From CAVZBW01 sp963778465 (GTDB taxonomy: Bacteria; Actinomycetota; Acidimicrobiia; Acidimicrobiales; RAAP-2), in NCBI GenBank assembly GCA_963778465.1, contig CAVZUK010000003.1, positions 310,001 through 374,000 on the forward strand: a DNA stretch of 64,000 nt, given 5' to 3'. Made by a program: the position numbers and the translations under genes. Below the pieces are notes generated by a model. That model was not told the origin of the DNA. It saw only the letters and a list, made by a program, of their open reading frames with translations, and made no database searches. Shown piece after piece: positions 17,994 through 27,154 of this stretch. The first letter of the stretch is position 1. Each line of letters opens with the position of its first letter.

Positions 17994-19436
17994 GTGCCCG
18001 ACCCTCGGCTGATTCCCGACCCAGCGATCTTCGTGCTCTACGGCGGCACGGGAGACCTGGCGCACCGCTTGGTGCTGCCCGGCCTCTACCAGCTGGCCAT
18101 CGCCGATCTACTTCCCGGGGACTGGCGGCTGATAGCCGATAGCCGGGGCAGTCTGACGGACGAGGACTTCCAGGAGAGCGTCCGTCGGAGCTTGGAGGAA
18201 TTCGGCCCCAAACCCCACGAGGGTCCGTGGGAAGAGTTTCGATCGCACTTGCGGTTCGCCGGCGGTGGGTTCAGTGCCACCGATCCCGGGATGCTTCCGG
18301 AAGTCCTCGCCAGAGAGGAACAGGCATTAGGGGGAAGACCGCAGCGGATCCACTACATGGCGGTGCCTCCAGCCGCTTTCGGTCCCTTGACCGAGGCTGT
18401 CGGAATCCACGGCCTGTCGGAGGGGTCTCGAGTGGTCTACGAGAAGCCCTTCGGGACCTCCCTGGACTCCTTCCGAGAGCTCGATCGCGTGGTCCACGCC
18501 GCCTTCGAGGAGCCCCAGATCTACCGCATCGATCACTTCCTGGCGAAGGAAGCCACACAGGACGTGCACGTGGTGCGCTTTGCCAACGGGTTATACGCCG
18601 GGTCCTGGGACGCCCATCACATCGAGAGCGTTCGGGTGGACGTGCCCGAGACCCTTGACGTGGCCAATCGCGGCTCCTTCTACGAGTCGACGGGCGCCAT
18701 GCTGGACATGTTGGTCACCCACCTCTTCCAGCTGGTGGCCGAGGTGGCCATGGAACCACCGCACTGCCTCGAGCCGGAGTGTCTGGCAGAGGCCCGAGCC
18801 AAGGTCGTCGGCTGCTTCCGACCTCTTCGCGACGCGGACGTCGTCTTGGGTCAGTACGACGGGTATCGGGAGACGGATGGCGTGGCCAGGGACTCGCGGA
18901 CGGAGACCTTCGTCGCCGCCAAGATGTGGGTCGACAACGATCGCTGGAGGGACGTCCCCTTCCTTCTCCGAACCGGCAAGTGCATGGCAGAGAGCTTCCA
19001 GCGAGTCAGCGTGACCTTCAAGGACCCGGGACGAGTATTGGCGGGGCAGCCGGCGGCAGGCAGCGTCCTCACCTTCGACCTCTCGGGCGATGGCCAGATC
19101 ACCCAGTCCCTGGTCGTCAAGGAGCCGGGACCCGAGCTGACGCTCGACGTCGCGAGCATTGCCCTCCCACTTGGCAAGGCCTTCCACACGCCGACGCTTC
19201 CGGCCTACTCCCGCCTCCTGCACGACGTGCTCGTGGGTGATCGCTCGCTGTTCACGCGCCCCGACGGATTGGAGCATGTCTGGGAGGTGGCCGACTCGAT
19301 CTTGCGTGACAAGCCCGAACCCCTGGCTTACCCAAAGGGCTCCTGGGGCCCGGCGGAGGCCGATGCGCTCGTGGGGTCCCGAGGTGGCGTTGACGCCAGG
19401 CGGGCTGATGCAGCCGGTGAGCGAGCGCCCCACTAG
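17994..19436 (+). CDS. zwf: Glucose-6-phosphate 1-dehydrogenase
   Basis: 480-residue NADP-dependent G6PDH, first step of the oxidative pentose phosphate pathway. The nucleotide-binding motif is GGTGDLAHR near residue 14; the active-site signature is YRIDHFLAKE near residue 175, with the catalytic His in RIDH. GGAGG at 17981 is ideally spaced for GTG 17994. It is shorter and more diverged than the typical ~510-residue actinobacterial Zwf, so it may be a paralogue. It ends in a 4-bp overlap with the convergent aldolase gene. Confidence 0.93.
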   Translation: MPDPRLIPDPAIFVLYGGTGDLAHRLVLPGLYQLAIADLLPGDWRLIADSRGSLTDEDFQESVRRSLEEFGPKPHEGPWEEFRSHLRFAGGGFSATDPGMLPEVLAREEQALGGRPQRIHYMAVPPAAFGPLTEAVGIHGLSEGSRVVYEKPFGTSLDSFRELDRVVHAAFEEPQIYRIDHFLAKEATQDVHVVRFANGLYAGSWDAHHIESVRVDVPETLDVANRGSFYESTGAMLDMLVTHLFQLVAEVAMEPPHCLEPECLAEARAKVVGCFRPLRDADVVLGQYDGYRETDGVARDSRTETFVAAKMWVDNDRWRDVPFLLRTGKCMAESFQRVSVTFKDPGRVLAGQPAAGSVLTFDLSGDGQITQSLVVKEPGPELTLDVASIALPLGKAFHTPTLPAYSRLLHDVLVGDRSLFTRPDGLEHVWEVADSILRDKPEPLAYPKGSWGPAEADALVGSRGGVDARRADAAGERAPH

Positions 19437-20320
19437 GTAACAGAGGCGTCGAAGATCCGGTCGATCGACTGCGCAAGGGTGGCGTCGAAGTCGGCATCGC
19501 TTTGGTGGACGGACAGCCCTTCGGTGAGGGCCCGCGAGAAGCTCGCGATCAATCCATGGTTTGGTGCCAAGCGGAGGTCTGCCTCGTGCTGGCCGTACCC
19601 GCCGGAGAGCGCGACGACCCGCAAGACCCTGGGGTGTCTCACGAACTCGGAGTAGAAGTCGTCAACGTCCGGCAACGACAACTTCAAGATGACGTGTTGG
19701 TCCGAGGGGAGCTGTTGCAGCTGGTGGGCGATGCGCTCTCTCAGGATCTCTTCCGCCTTGGCCTTCTCCGGGCTATGGATGTCGATCTCGGGCTCGATGA
19801 TCGGGACCAGCCCGGCGGCGAGTATCTGGTCGGCGAACCCGAACTGCTGGTCCACGACCGCCTTGATCCCGCTCCGGTTGCCGAGCTTGATGAAGGAGCG
19901 CATCTTGGTGCCGAAGACCCCATCCTCCTTGGCACGGGACAGGAGCGAGGCCACGGCGGGGATCGGGTTCATGACCTGGACGCCGTCGTGCTCACTCGCG
20001 AGGCCCTTGTCCACCTTCAAGAAGGGGACCACTCCCTTCACGTCCCACAGGTAGGACACCGACCTTCGCCCGTCGATCTCACGATCCATCGTGTCTTCGA
20101 ACAAGATGGCCCCGAGGACGTGGGCACTGCTGAAGCTGGGGCTCGTGATGATCCGGCTCCGCATCGCGTGCATGAGTGCGAACATCTCGTCGTCGTCCGA
20201 GTACCGGTCCTCGTCGATGCCGTAGGCCTTCAAGGCCTTGGGGGTGCTGCCACCGCTCTGGTCCAAGGCGGCGATGAAGCCCTTCCCTGACCCCATCCGC
20301 TCCCGCTGTTCGCTGTTCAC
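19433..20320 (-). CDS. fda: Class I fructose-bisphosphate aldolase
   Basis: 295-residue Schiff-base aldolase interconverting fructose 1,6-bisphosphate and the triose phosphates. Family landmarks are GFIAALDQSGGSTPKAL at the start, TSPSFSS, ILFEDTMD, GVVPFLKVDKGL (Schiff-base lysine region), LVPIIEPEID and VVALSGGYG. It resembles the Staphylococcus-type Fda rather than zinc-dependent class II enzymes. GGAGG six bases before GTG 20320 sets the start. With zwf alongside, the locus is central carbon metabolism. Confidence 0.93.
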   Translation of the reverse strand: MNSEQRERMGSGKGFIAALDQSGGSTPKALKAYGIDEDRYSDDDEMFALMHAMRSRIITSPSFSSAHVLGAILFEDTMDREIDGRRSVSYLWDVKGVVPFLKVDKGLASEHDGVQVMNPIPAVASLLSRAKEDGVFGTKMRSFIKLGNRSGIKAVVDQQFGFADQILAAGLVPIIEPEIDIHSPEKAKAEEILRERIAHQLQQLPSDQHVILKLSLPDVDDFYSEFVRHPRVLRVVALSGGYGQHEADLRLAPNHGLIASFSRALTEGLSVHQSDADFDATLAQSIDRIFDASVT

Positions 20321-20456
20321 ATGCCGCCTCCGCATCTCGAGCCGTCGTGGTCAGCGTAGGCCTCGACGGGTCCCGTCCCGTCCCGTCCGACGAGCCCGAG
20401 CCCTCGGGAGGGAGCTCACCGTCCCCTGCCCCGCAGCCAAGTCGTGCGGTAGCGTG

Positions 20457-20807
20457 ATGGTCGTGGCTGGCGAACTGATCGATCCGAGCGTGCCTCCCAG
20501 CGGTCACGGTTGCGTCGAGTGTCTCGCCGCCCAAGGTTGGTGGCTCCATCTCCGGCGTTGTGCCGAGTGTGGCCACATCGGTTGCTGCGACACGTCACCC
20601 AGTCAACATGCGACGGCTCACGCTCGAGAGACGGGCCACTGGATCATCAGGAGCTTCGAGCCCGGCGAGGACTGGTACTACGACTACCGATCGGACCAGA
20701 TGGGCGCGGGCCCGCCGCTTGCCCCACCCGAGCACCACCCGCTCGACCAGCCGACTCCCGGCCCGGCGGGGAGCGTGCCGCGCGACTGGGAACGCCACCT
20801 CCACTGA
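20457..20807 (+). CDS. UBP-type zinc-finger protein
   Basis: 116-residue protein with a ZnF-UBP domain: CVEC near residue 19, CAECGHIGCC near residues 35-44 and the histidine run SQHATAHARETGH. In eukaryotes this fold binds free ubiquitin C-termini; the stand-alone bacterial forms have no settled role. The C-terminus is Pro-rich and ends in WERHLH. It is convergent with the MarR gene. Confidence 0.87.
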   Translation: MVVAGELIDPSVPPSGHGCVECLAAQGWWLHLRRCAECGHIGCCDTSPSQHATAHARETGHWIIRSFEPGEDWYYDYRSDQMGAGPPLAPPEHHPLDQPTPGPAGSVPRDWERHLH

Positions 20808-20828
20808 GGAGGTGTTCCACGGCGTGGT

Positions 20829-21344
20829 CTACTCCAAGTGGGGACCACTCGCCTGGGTGCGCAGGAACTCGCGAAGGCGAGGCTGATCGTCTCCCTCAAG
20901 GGCGCCGAGGAGGGCATACAGGGCGTCGAACGCCTCTTTGCCGACGACAGCGGTCAATCGACGTTCTATCGATCGGGCGCTACTGCGCTGAGCTTCGAGG
21001 TACCTCCTCCCGTAGGAGGTGAGTAGCACGACCTTTTCACGACCGTCGGCGGGGGACGTGCGTATCGTGACCAGACGACGCTCTTTGAGTGATGCGGCGA
21101 CCTTGCTTGCTCCCTGTCGCGTCATGCCGAGCTCACGACCGACCTGGGAGATCGTCACCTCGGTTGAGCTCGCGCACATCCGAAGGACTCGGCCGTCGGG
21201 GAAACGGCGTTCGCTGAACCCCGCCGCGGCCATCTCCTCCCCCAGGAGTCGTTGGTAACCAATCCACGCGCCACGCAGTGCGGCGCCCAGCCTCGCCCGC
21301 TCGCCGGGCGGTGGGTTGTTCGGTTGCTTCTCGCCGGTATTCAC
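20829..21344 (-). CDS. MarR family transcriptional regulator
   Basis: 171-residue winged-helix regulator. The recognition part is TISQVGRELGMTRQGASKVAASLKER (about residues 64-89), with the wing at SPADGREKVVLLT. A perfect 20-bp palindrome 20 bp upstream of the GTG start is its likely operator and would serve both this gene and the divergent secreted protein. Ligand unknown. Confidence 0.9.
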   Translation of the reverse strand: MNTGEKQPNNPPPGERARLGAALRGAWIGYQRLLGEEMAAAGFSERRFPDGRVLRMCASSTEVTISQVGRELGMTRQGASKVAASLKERRLVTIRTSPADGREKVVLLTSYGRRYLEAQRSSARSIERRLTAVVGKEAFDALYALLGALEGDDQPRLREFLRTQASGPHLE

Positions 21345-21363
21345 GGATCATTCCCGGCGAATA

Positions 21364-21383
21364 CTGTCAACCATGGTTGACAG
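21364..21383. promoter_or_regulatory. Perfect 20-bp palindromic operator with embedded promoter
   Basis: CTGTCAACC-AT-GGTTGACAG is a complete palindrome between divergent marR and the gene at 21413. It contains TTGACA (21377-21382) as a -35 for the rightward gene, with CATACT 18 bp further on as a weak -10. That would start the transcript at about the ATG 21413, which lacks a Shine-Dalgarno and may be leaderless. On the left, TTCTGT and TATTCG at 17-bp spacing flank the palindrome. MarR binding here would block both genes. Confidence 0.72.
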
Positions 21384-21412
21384 AATACACCGCAGGACCG
21401 CATACTCGACGG

Positions 21413-22942
21413 ATGCTCGGCCGCGGCGGTCGTCCCACGAGGTCCCGGGCCGGGATCGTCCCTGTCGGGTTCGGTGCCCTCGTGGCCCTGCTGGGTTTGG
21501 GGGGCGTGACAGCCTCGGCTTCACCGTCGCCGGCTGTCCTACGCACGGTGGGCGTCGTCGCGCAACGCCAGGCATATACGACCGACGCCGGATCGCCGGT
21601 CGTCCACGACACGGAGACCAATGCGCTCGTGACGCAGGACCACCGGCTCTTCGCCGCCACCGATCAATGGGAGTATCCCGGGCCAAGGGCCTACGGCCAG
21701 ATTCTGGTCAAGAATCGACCGGGCGGGCCGTGGAGGGTCTTCGAGCAGACGCAGGGGCTTCGAGTGGAGGCGCTCGACTCCTTTTCGGTTCCGACCGATC
21801 AAGGCCTCGGTCCGGGTCGATCGCTGCTGGTCACACAGGCCGTGCTCCACGGGCGGTCGGAGGTGCAGTGGGCACTCGACGGGTCCAAGGCCTTTGCAGC
21901 CTCCGACTCCTTTGTCCTGTCGTCCGCAGGGGACGACGTCCGAGCCTTCGGAGCCCATGAGTCCGGTGGGCAGTGGGCGGTCTATGTGGGAGTGAACCCG
22001 ACGGGGATCCTGAGGGGCGTGTGGTCCCCGGGTGCTCACACGCTGGTCTTCGACCGCACGCCCGAGCTGAGTGTGGCACCGGGCGCGCCGGGCGTGCCCG
22101 CCCAAAAGGTGACCGGGTTTGCAGATTGTGCGGGGGCCCTCTACGCGACCATCAATACCAAGCTCTATCGGCGCAACGACGGGAAGCTTCCCCCGGGTGT
22201 CGCCCGGTGGGTGCCCGTCTATCAGGAGCCGCCAGTCGGGGCGCACAACAGCGGGCTTCGAGGGATCACCTGCATCACCGAGGAGGGCTCACCGTCGCTG
22301 CTGCTCTCTACAGAAGGCAACGGGGACGTGTATCGCTTGGACGACCTCCCGAGAGGTCAGATCGACGCATCGCGTTCGGACCGCCCCGAGACGGGCGCAG
22401 AGGGGCTGATCCCGACCCTGGAGTTCTCGCCGATCCCGGCGATTCGGCAGATGCTCGCGACCGAGGGGACAACGGTCCCCGCGACCGGTAGGGGCTCAAT
22501 CGTCTACGTGATCGCTGCGTACAACAACGGCGACTTCGACAGCGTAAGAGTCGACGGTGCGGAGCGACAACCCTTTGGATTCGAGTGGGGCTACCTGGGA
22601 TCCTGCCCGCCTACCAGGACCTGTGGACCGGTAGCCTCCGGGATCGTCCGTTTCGACGCGGATGCGTGCTTCTCGGTTCGCACCCCTTTGTCATCCAACC
22701 AGACGTACGACCTCCGCTGTCTTGCGGGTCCCGACTTCGCTCTCTCGGGTCGCGTGGGGAACCCGATCCGCTCCGGGCAGGCCTTCGTGTCCATACGGAC
22801 GATCGTGCCATCGCCGTTCGGCGACGATCGCCTCTACTACGGCGGCTACGACTGCAACTTCTATCCCGCCGATGGCACCGCGTGGGTGGCGACGTCCACC
22901 TTCGGCGCCCTCCATCTCGGAACCACCGGAAAGGAGTCCTGA
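21413..22942 (+). CDS. Secreted protein of unknown function (beta-propeller-like)
   Basis: 509 residues. The N-terminal signal is basic then hydrophobic (GIVPVGFGALVALLGLGGVTASA) with cleavage near residue 33. The mature part is rich in short beta-strands with recurring Asp/Gly turns, such as LVTQDHRLFAATDQWEYPG, suggesting a propeller; six Cys in the C-terminal half may form disulfides. The next gene starts right after its stop, so it is cotranscribed with a secreted phosphoesterase. Likely repressed by the MarR protein through the palindrome. Confidence 0.75.
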   Translation: MLGRGGRPTRSRAGIVPVGFGALVALLGLGGVTASASPSPAVLRTVGVVAQRQAYTTDAGSPVVHDTETNALVTQDHRLFAATDQWEYPGPRAYGQILVKNRPGGPWRVFEQTQGLRVEALDSFSVPTDQGLGPGRSLLVTQAVLHGRSEVQWALDGSKAFAASDSFVLSSAGDDVRAFGAHESGGQWAVYVGVNPTGILRGVWSPGAHTLVFDRTPELSVAPGAPGVPAQKVTGFADCAGALYATINTKLYRRNDGKLPPGVARWVPVYQEPPVGAHNSGLRGITCITEEGSPSLLLSTEGNGDVYRLDDLPRGQIDASRSDRPETGAEGLIPTLEFSPIPAIRQMLATEGTTVPATGRGSIVYVIAAYNNGDFDSVRVDGAERQPFGFEWGYLGSCPPTRTCGPVASGIVRFDADACFSVRTPLSSNQTYDLRCLAGPDFALSGRVGNPIRSGQAFVSIRTIVPSPFGDDRLYYGGYDCNFYPADGTAWVATSTFGALHLGTTGKES

Positions 22943-24520
22943 ATGCGTCGCACCCGGCGGTCGATCCCGCTCGCCGCGCTGAGCCTGCGCGGCAAGGTTC
23001 TGCCCGCAGTGGCCAGCATCCTCGCGTTGTTCGTCGTTCTCGCCGGCTCGGGTGAAGCACTCCCAGCGGGGGCCGCCGCGGAGCGAGTGCCCGGCGGTCC
23101 GGCGGGCCATTACAACGTGCCGGCGGGAATTCACAAGATCAAGCACGTCATCATCGTCGAGCAGGAGAACCGTTCCTTTGACAGCTACTTCGGCACCTAT
23201 CCCGGTGCAGACGGCATTCCGATGACCAACGGCGTCCCCACCGTTTGTGTGACCGTCCCGACGGGGGGCTGCCAGATGCCCTACCACGACACCGCCGACG
23301 TCAACGGTGGCGGCCCGCACAACGTCGCCGCTGCGAGGGTCGACGTCGACGGAGGCAAGATGGATGGATTCGTCACGCAGGCCTCGAGCACCAAGAAGGG
23401 CTGCGGCGCCAACGCCAACGACCCTGCATGCTCCAACTCGTCCACGCCGGACGTGATGGGCTATCACACGGCCGCCGAGATCCCCAACTATTGGACCTAC
23501 GCCAAGGACTTCGCGCTCGACGACCATATGTTCGAGCCGGTGAAGTCCTGGTCGCTGCCCGACCATCTCTACCTCGTCTCTGGATGGTCCGCCCGCTGTT
23601 CGAGTCCGGCACCCTCGAGCTGCACCAACGAGATCAGAGGTCCCTATACACCCGGGCAGATGCAGAGGTACGTGGATCAGGCCATCGACCACGGTACGGC
23701 CGCGGTCACCAACGCCTGGACGGACATCACCTGGCTCCTCTACAACAAGCACGTTCCGTGGGCCTACTACGTCCAAACCGGAGACCAGCCGGACTGTGAG
23801 AACGATGGGGACGTGGCCTGCCCGCCGGTGTCGCAGAGCTACCTCACGCCGGGAATCTGGAATCCGTTGCCGATCTTCGAGGACGTGCAGAAGGACCACC
23901 AATTGCGGAACATCCAGCCGCTCGAAAATTACTTCTCGGCGGCCAAGGCCGGCAAGCTTCCCGCCGTCATGTGGATTACGCCCTCACAAGCCGACAGCGA
24001 GCATCCGCCGGCCAGCGTGCACCAAGGCCAGGCTTACGTGACGGCGGTGATCAACGCGGCGATGAAGAGCCCCGACTGGAGCTCGACCGCCATCTTCTTG
24101 CAGTGGGACGACTGGGGCGGCTTCTACGACAACGTCGTGCCATCCCCGGTCGATCAGAACGGCTACGGCCTACGCGTGCCGGCGATGGTGATCTCGCCCT
24201 ACGCGAAGAAGGGCTACATCGACCACCAGACCCTCAGCAGCGACGCGTACCTCAAATTCATCGAAGACGACTTTCTCGGCGGGTCGCGGCTCAACCCCAA
24301 GACCGACGGTCGCTGGGACCCTCGTCCGGACGTGCGGGAGAACGAGCAGATTCTGGGCAATATGGCCAACGACTTCGACTTCAACCAGTCGCCCCGGCCA
24401 CCGGTGCTCTTGCCGACCAACCCGCCCACGGATTCACCCAGTATCCCGGCCTACTTCACGGATCTCGGGCCCTGCGACGGCTGCACGGCTACACCACCGA
24501 GTGTCGAGCCCAAGCGATGA
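22943..24520 (+). CDS. Phospholipase C / acid phosphatase-type phosphoesterase, secreted
   Basis: 525-residue member of the phosphoesterase (PF04185) family. A signal sequence precedes HVIIVEQENRSFDSYFG, the metal/nucleophile motif in which E and N bind metal and Ser/Thr is phosphorylated; DDHMFEPV and DDWGGFYDNV supply further acidic ligands. Known members cleave phosphatidylcholine or other phosphomonoesters outside the cell. ATG 22943 directly follows the previous stop. The 3' end overlaps the convergent FMN reductase by 32 bp. Confidence 0.9.
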   Translation: MRRTRRSIPLAALSLRGKVLPAVASILALFVVLAGSGEALPAGAAAERVPGGPAGHYNVPAGIHKIKHVIIVEQENRSFDSYFGTYPGADGIPMTNGVPTVCVTVPTGGCQMPYHDTADVNGGGPHNVAAARVDVDGGKMDGFVTQASSTKKGCGANANDPACSNSSTPDVMGYHTAAEIPNYWTYAKDFALDDHMFEPVKSWSLPDHLYLVSGWSARCSSPAPSSCTNEIRGPYTPGQMQRYVDQAIDHGTAAVTNAWTDITWLLYNKHVPWAYYVQTGDQPDCENDGDVACPPVSQSYLTPGIWNPLPIFEDVQKDHQLRNIQPLENYFSAAKAGKLPAVMWITPSQADSEHPPASVHQGQAYVTAVINAAMKSPDWSSTAIFLQWDDWGGFYDNVVPSPVDQNGYGLRVPAMVISPYAKKGYIDHQTLSSDAYLKFIEDDFLGGSRLNPKTDGRWDPRPDVRENEQILGNMANDFDFNQSPRPPVLLPTNPPTDSPSIPAYFTDLGPCDGCTATPPSVEPKR

Positions 24521-24974
24521 GCTGATGGGGAGACCGGACCAGCTCAGGAGTGAGGAGCTTCCCGACATCGGAGAGTGCTGAGGCTCCCGCCGAGGGGAGA
24601 GGACTCGTCCCGACCACCGCGACAGGCTTGCCGATGAGCGCCGACGGGCCATAGGGGAGTGAAGCCCAGTCCAGGGCGTTCTTCAGTACACCCGGGATCG
24701 ACCTGTTGTACTCGGGAGTCCCGATCAACAGCGCGTCGGAGGTCCCGATGAGCTGTCGCATGTCGGCCACCCCAAACGATTCAGGCCCGCCCTCCAGGTC
24801 CTCGTTGAACGGCGGGACCAGCCCGAGGCCCTCCCAGATAGTCAGGCCGACGTTCGACGGCAGGTGATCGACGGCGGCCCGCAAGAGCGATCGGGCCCAT
24901 GAGCGGGCGCGCAGGCTCCCAGCGATCGCAGCGATCTCGACGTGGACGTCGGTCCCGGACATTTGCTCTCGCAT
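24489..24974 (-). CDS. NADPH-dependent FMN reductase family protein
   Basis: 161-residue flavodoxin-fold reductase. The phosphate loop is GSLRARSWA near residue 15 and the conserved TPEYNRSIPGVLKNALDW segment is near residues 79-96. GGAAGGAG five bases before ATG 24974 sets the start. Such enzymes reduce flavins, quinones or azo compounds. It is divergent from the CMD-ECF41 operon across a 306-bp spacer, which holds the ECF41-type promoter and nothing else I can read. Confidence 0.88.
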   Translation of the reverse strand: MREQMSGTDVHVEIAAIAGSLRARSWARSLLRAAVDHLPSNVGLTIWEGLGLVPPFNEDLEGGPESFGVADMRQLIGTSDALLIGTPEYNRSIPGVLKNALDWASLPYGPSALIGKPVAVVGTSPLPSAGASALSDVGKLLTPELVRSPHQLIAWARHSVV

Positions 24975-25222
24975 CTGAACTCCTTCCAACGAGTGGTGGA
25001 TCCTCGTTGGGGCCCTAAGACGAAACAGGGCACCGTCGCGTGACACCAAAGAATTGTGACGGGCGCCACCCTCTCTGATCGCTCGGAGCTGACGAGGGAT
25101 CCTGACCGCTGAGGTCACGGTGTCCAGATCGGGACCGCTCACGGACATGGTGAACGGGTGTAAGCAGCTCAGGGTCACTCGATCCCCGTTCAACGGATGC
25201 CGCCAACTAGGTCCGACTCACA

Positions 25223-25249
25223 TGTCACATTCGCGTCGTGGCCGGTGTC
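25223..25249 (+). promoter_or_regulatory. ECF41-type promoter
   Basis: TGTCACA (25223-25229), 16 bases, then TGTC (25246-25249). This matches the known ECF41 target pattern TGTCACA-N16-CGTC in all but one base and lies 31 bp upstream of the CMD gene that is cotranscribed with the ECF41 factor. It suggests autoregulation. Confidence 0.6.
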
Positions 25250-25280
25250 TCATGGTGAGCGAGTCACTAGAGGAGGCGGC

Positions 25281-25859
25281 ATGGACAGCAGTACACGCAT
25301 TCCCCAGGCAGAGCTGACGGGACTTTACGGCGCACTGGTAAAGCGGATGTCCCGCAAAATGTTCGGAGAGGTGCCTGAGCCGGTCGGGGTGACGTGGCAC
25401 AACCGGAAGGTATTGAACTTCAGCTTCGGCATCGGTCGCAAGGCGCAGAAGTGGAACCGGTGTGACGAGAACCTGAAGTCGTTCGCCCACATGGCCACGG
25501 CCAGCATGGTCGGCTGCAGCTTCTGCTTGGACTTCGGCTACTTCCACGCCCACAACAAGGGCCTCGACGTGAAGAAGGCGCGTGAGGTGCCCCGGTGGCG
25601 TGTATCGGATGTCTTCTCGCCGCTGGAACGTGACGTCTTGGAGTACGCCGAGGCGATGACACAGACGCCGCCGACGGTGACCGATGAACTGTCGGCTCGG
25701 CTGCTCAAAGCGCTCGGACCCGCCGCCCTGGTGGAACTCACCGCGTTCATTGCGCTTGCCAACTTCATGGCTCGCTCCAACGTCGCCATGGGCATTGAGT
25801 CGCAGGAATTCTCCGCCGCCTGTGACCTCAGGCCGCTCGCCCTAGCCTCTTCGGAATGA
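25281..25859 (+). CDS. Carboxymuconolactone decarboxylase (AhpD-like) family protein
   Basis: 192-residue CMD-fold protein with the redox motif CSFC near residue 75 followed by the usual His (DFGYFHAHN), as in AhpD-type alkylhydroperoxidases. AGGAGG sits just before ATG 25281. It overlaps the ECF41 sigma gene by ATGA. CMD proteins are one of the classic genomic partners (the COE set) of ECF41 factors and are taken to be their regulon. Peroxide or electrophile detoxification is likely but not shown. Confidence 0.88.
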   Translation: MDSSTRIPQAELTGLYGALVKRMSRKMFGEVPEPVGVTWHNRKVLNFSFGIGRKAQKWNRCDENLKSFAHMATASMVGCSFCLDFGYFHAHNKGLDVKKAREVPRWRVSDVFSPLERDVLEYAEAMTQTPPTVTDELSARLLKALGPAALVELTAFIALANFMARSNVAMGIESQEFSAACDLRPLALASSE

Positions 25860-26719
25860 CGGAGGACCCGTTTGTCACCCATCGCGGGCTGCTCTTCACG
25901 GTCGCCTACGAGATGCTCGGCTCCGCGACCGACGCCGAGGACGTCGTTCAGGAGAGCTGGCTGCGCTGGGCCGACGTGGATCCGACCGATGTGCGCGACC
26001 CGCGCGCCTATCTGGTCCGGATCGTCACGCGACAGGCGTTGAACCGGCTCCGAACGGTGTCCCGCCGCCGGGAGGAATACGTTGGGGAATGGCTGCCCGA
26101 GCCGTTGCTGACGGGGCCGGACATGGCCGACGACGCCGAGCTCGCCGAGGACGTCTCGATCGCCCTACTGACGGTGCTCGAGACCCTTGGTCCGGTCGAG
26201 CGCGCGGTGTTCGTTCTGCACGAGGTGTTCGAGACACCGTACGACGAGATCGCGGAGGTCGTTAGCAAGACCCCGGCCGCGGTCCGGCAGATCGCGCACC
26301 GCGCCCGGGAACACGTCGCGGCACGACGGCCGCGGATGCAGGTGGACCGAGCCCAGCAAGAGGCGACCCTCGAAAGGTTCATGGCCGCGGTTACCTCCGG
26401 TGACGTGCAGGCATTGGTGGAGGTGCTCGCCCCAGAGGTGGTGTTGATCGCCGATGGCGGCGGCCTCGTGCAAGCCGCTCGAAAGCCGCTTGTCGGGGCC
26501 GAGACTGTGGTGGCGCTCTTGGCCCGCGTGGGGGATCTCTCGGACCTGGTGGCGACCACCGCCCGGTTCAACGGCATGCCTGGTGCCCGGTTCGAGGTCG
26601 GTGGCGAGGTCACTGCAGTGAGTCTGGTGATCGAGGATGGCCGGATCAGTCGGATATACGCCATGCGCAACCCGAACAAGTTGGGGTGGTTGGAAGTGTT
26701 CGCAGAACTACGGCGGTGA
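25856..26719 (+). CDS. sigJ: ECF41-group sigma factor (SigJ-like) with SnoaL-type C-terminal domain
   Basis: 287 residues. Sigma region 2 is at the N-terminus (LLFTVAYEMLGSATDAEDVVQ), region 4 ends near residue 160 (PAAVRQIAHRAREHV), and a ~110-residue NTF2/SnoaL-like domain follows. The ECF41 signatures are present: WLPEP in the inter-domain linker (near residue 78) and NPNKL near the C-terminus, a variant of NPDKL. In ECF41 the C-terminal domain replaces an anti-sigma factor and tunes activity. Translationally coupled to the CMD gene. Confidence 0.92.
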   Translation: MTEDPFVTHRGLLFTVAYEMLGSATDAEDVVQESWLRWADVDPTDVRDPRAYLVRIVTRQALNRLRTVSRRREEYVGEWLPEPLLTGPDMADDAELAEDVSIALLTVLETLGPVERAVFVLHEVFETPYDEIAEVVSKTPAAVRQIAHRAREHVAARRPRMQVDRAQQEATLERFMAAVTSGDVQALVEVLAPEVVLIADGGGLVQAARKPLVGAETVVALLARVGDLSDLVATTARFNGMPGARFEVGGEVTAVSLVIEDGRISRIYAMRNPNKLGWLEVFAELRR

Positions 26720-27154
26720 CCGTCCGGCGGTCGCTTATGGGCTGTCCCAGGCTCGCTGGACCAGCCGGTCGCGGAACTTCGCCGTCGTGAGCCCGGCGAC
26801 TATGCGGTAGAAGCCCTTTCCGCGAATTCCCCGTGAGGGACGGCGGTCTTTGGACGGCCCTTCCGCCTCCCGCAGCCGCGGCAATACCACGGGGTTTGGC
26901 ACCTGGCCCCACCTTCCCCTCGGCGTTCTCGACTAGGAGACCCACCGGGCGTCGGCTCTCCTCCCCGGCCGGAGGAGGAGGGATATCTCCAAACCCCGAG
27001 TTCAGAGCCTTAGGGGCGCCCTGGGGCCGCCACGAGTCCCACCGTCGTGAGGATCAAGGCCAAGGCGGCCAGACTGCGGACCCCCCACCAAGATCCTTTT
27101 CACTTCGCCATCACCGTCCGCGGCGAAACGGCCGCGCGGACCTTGACGTACGGG
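26720..27154. other. Intergenic stretch with a possible 3' gene remnant
   Basis: No intact gene is seen in these 435 bases. On the minus strand, about 26736-26850 reads as a plausible protein tail (GFYRIVAGLTTAKFRDRLV, then WDSP and a TAA stop), with no start or upstream domain. It may be the end of a deleted gene. The rest shows nothing recognisable. Confidence 0.35.
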
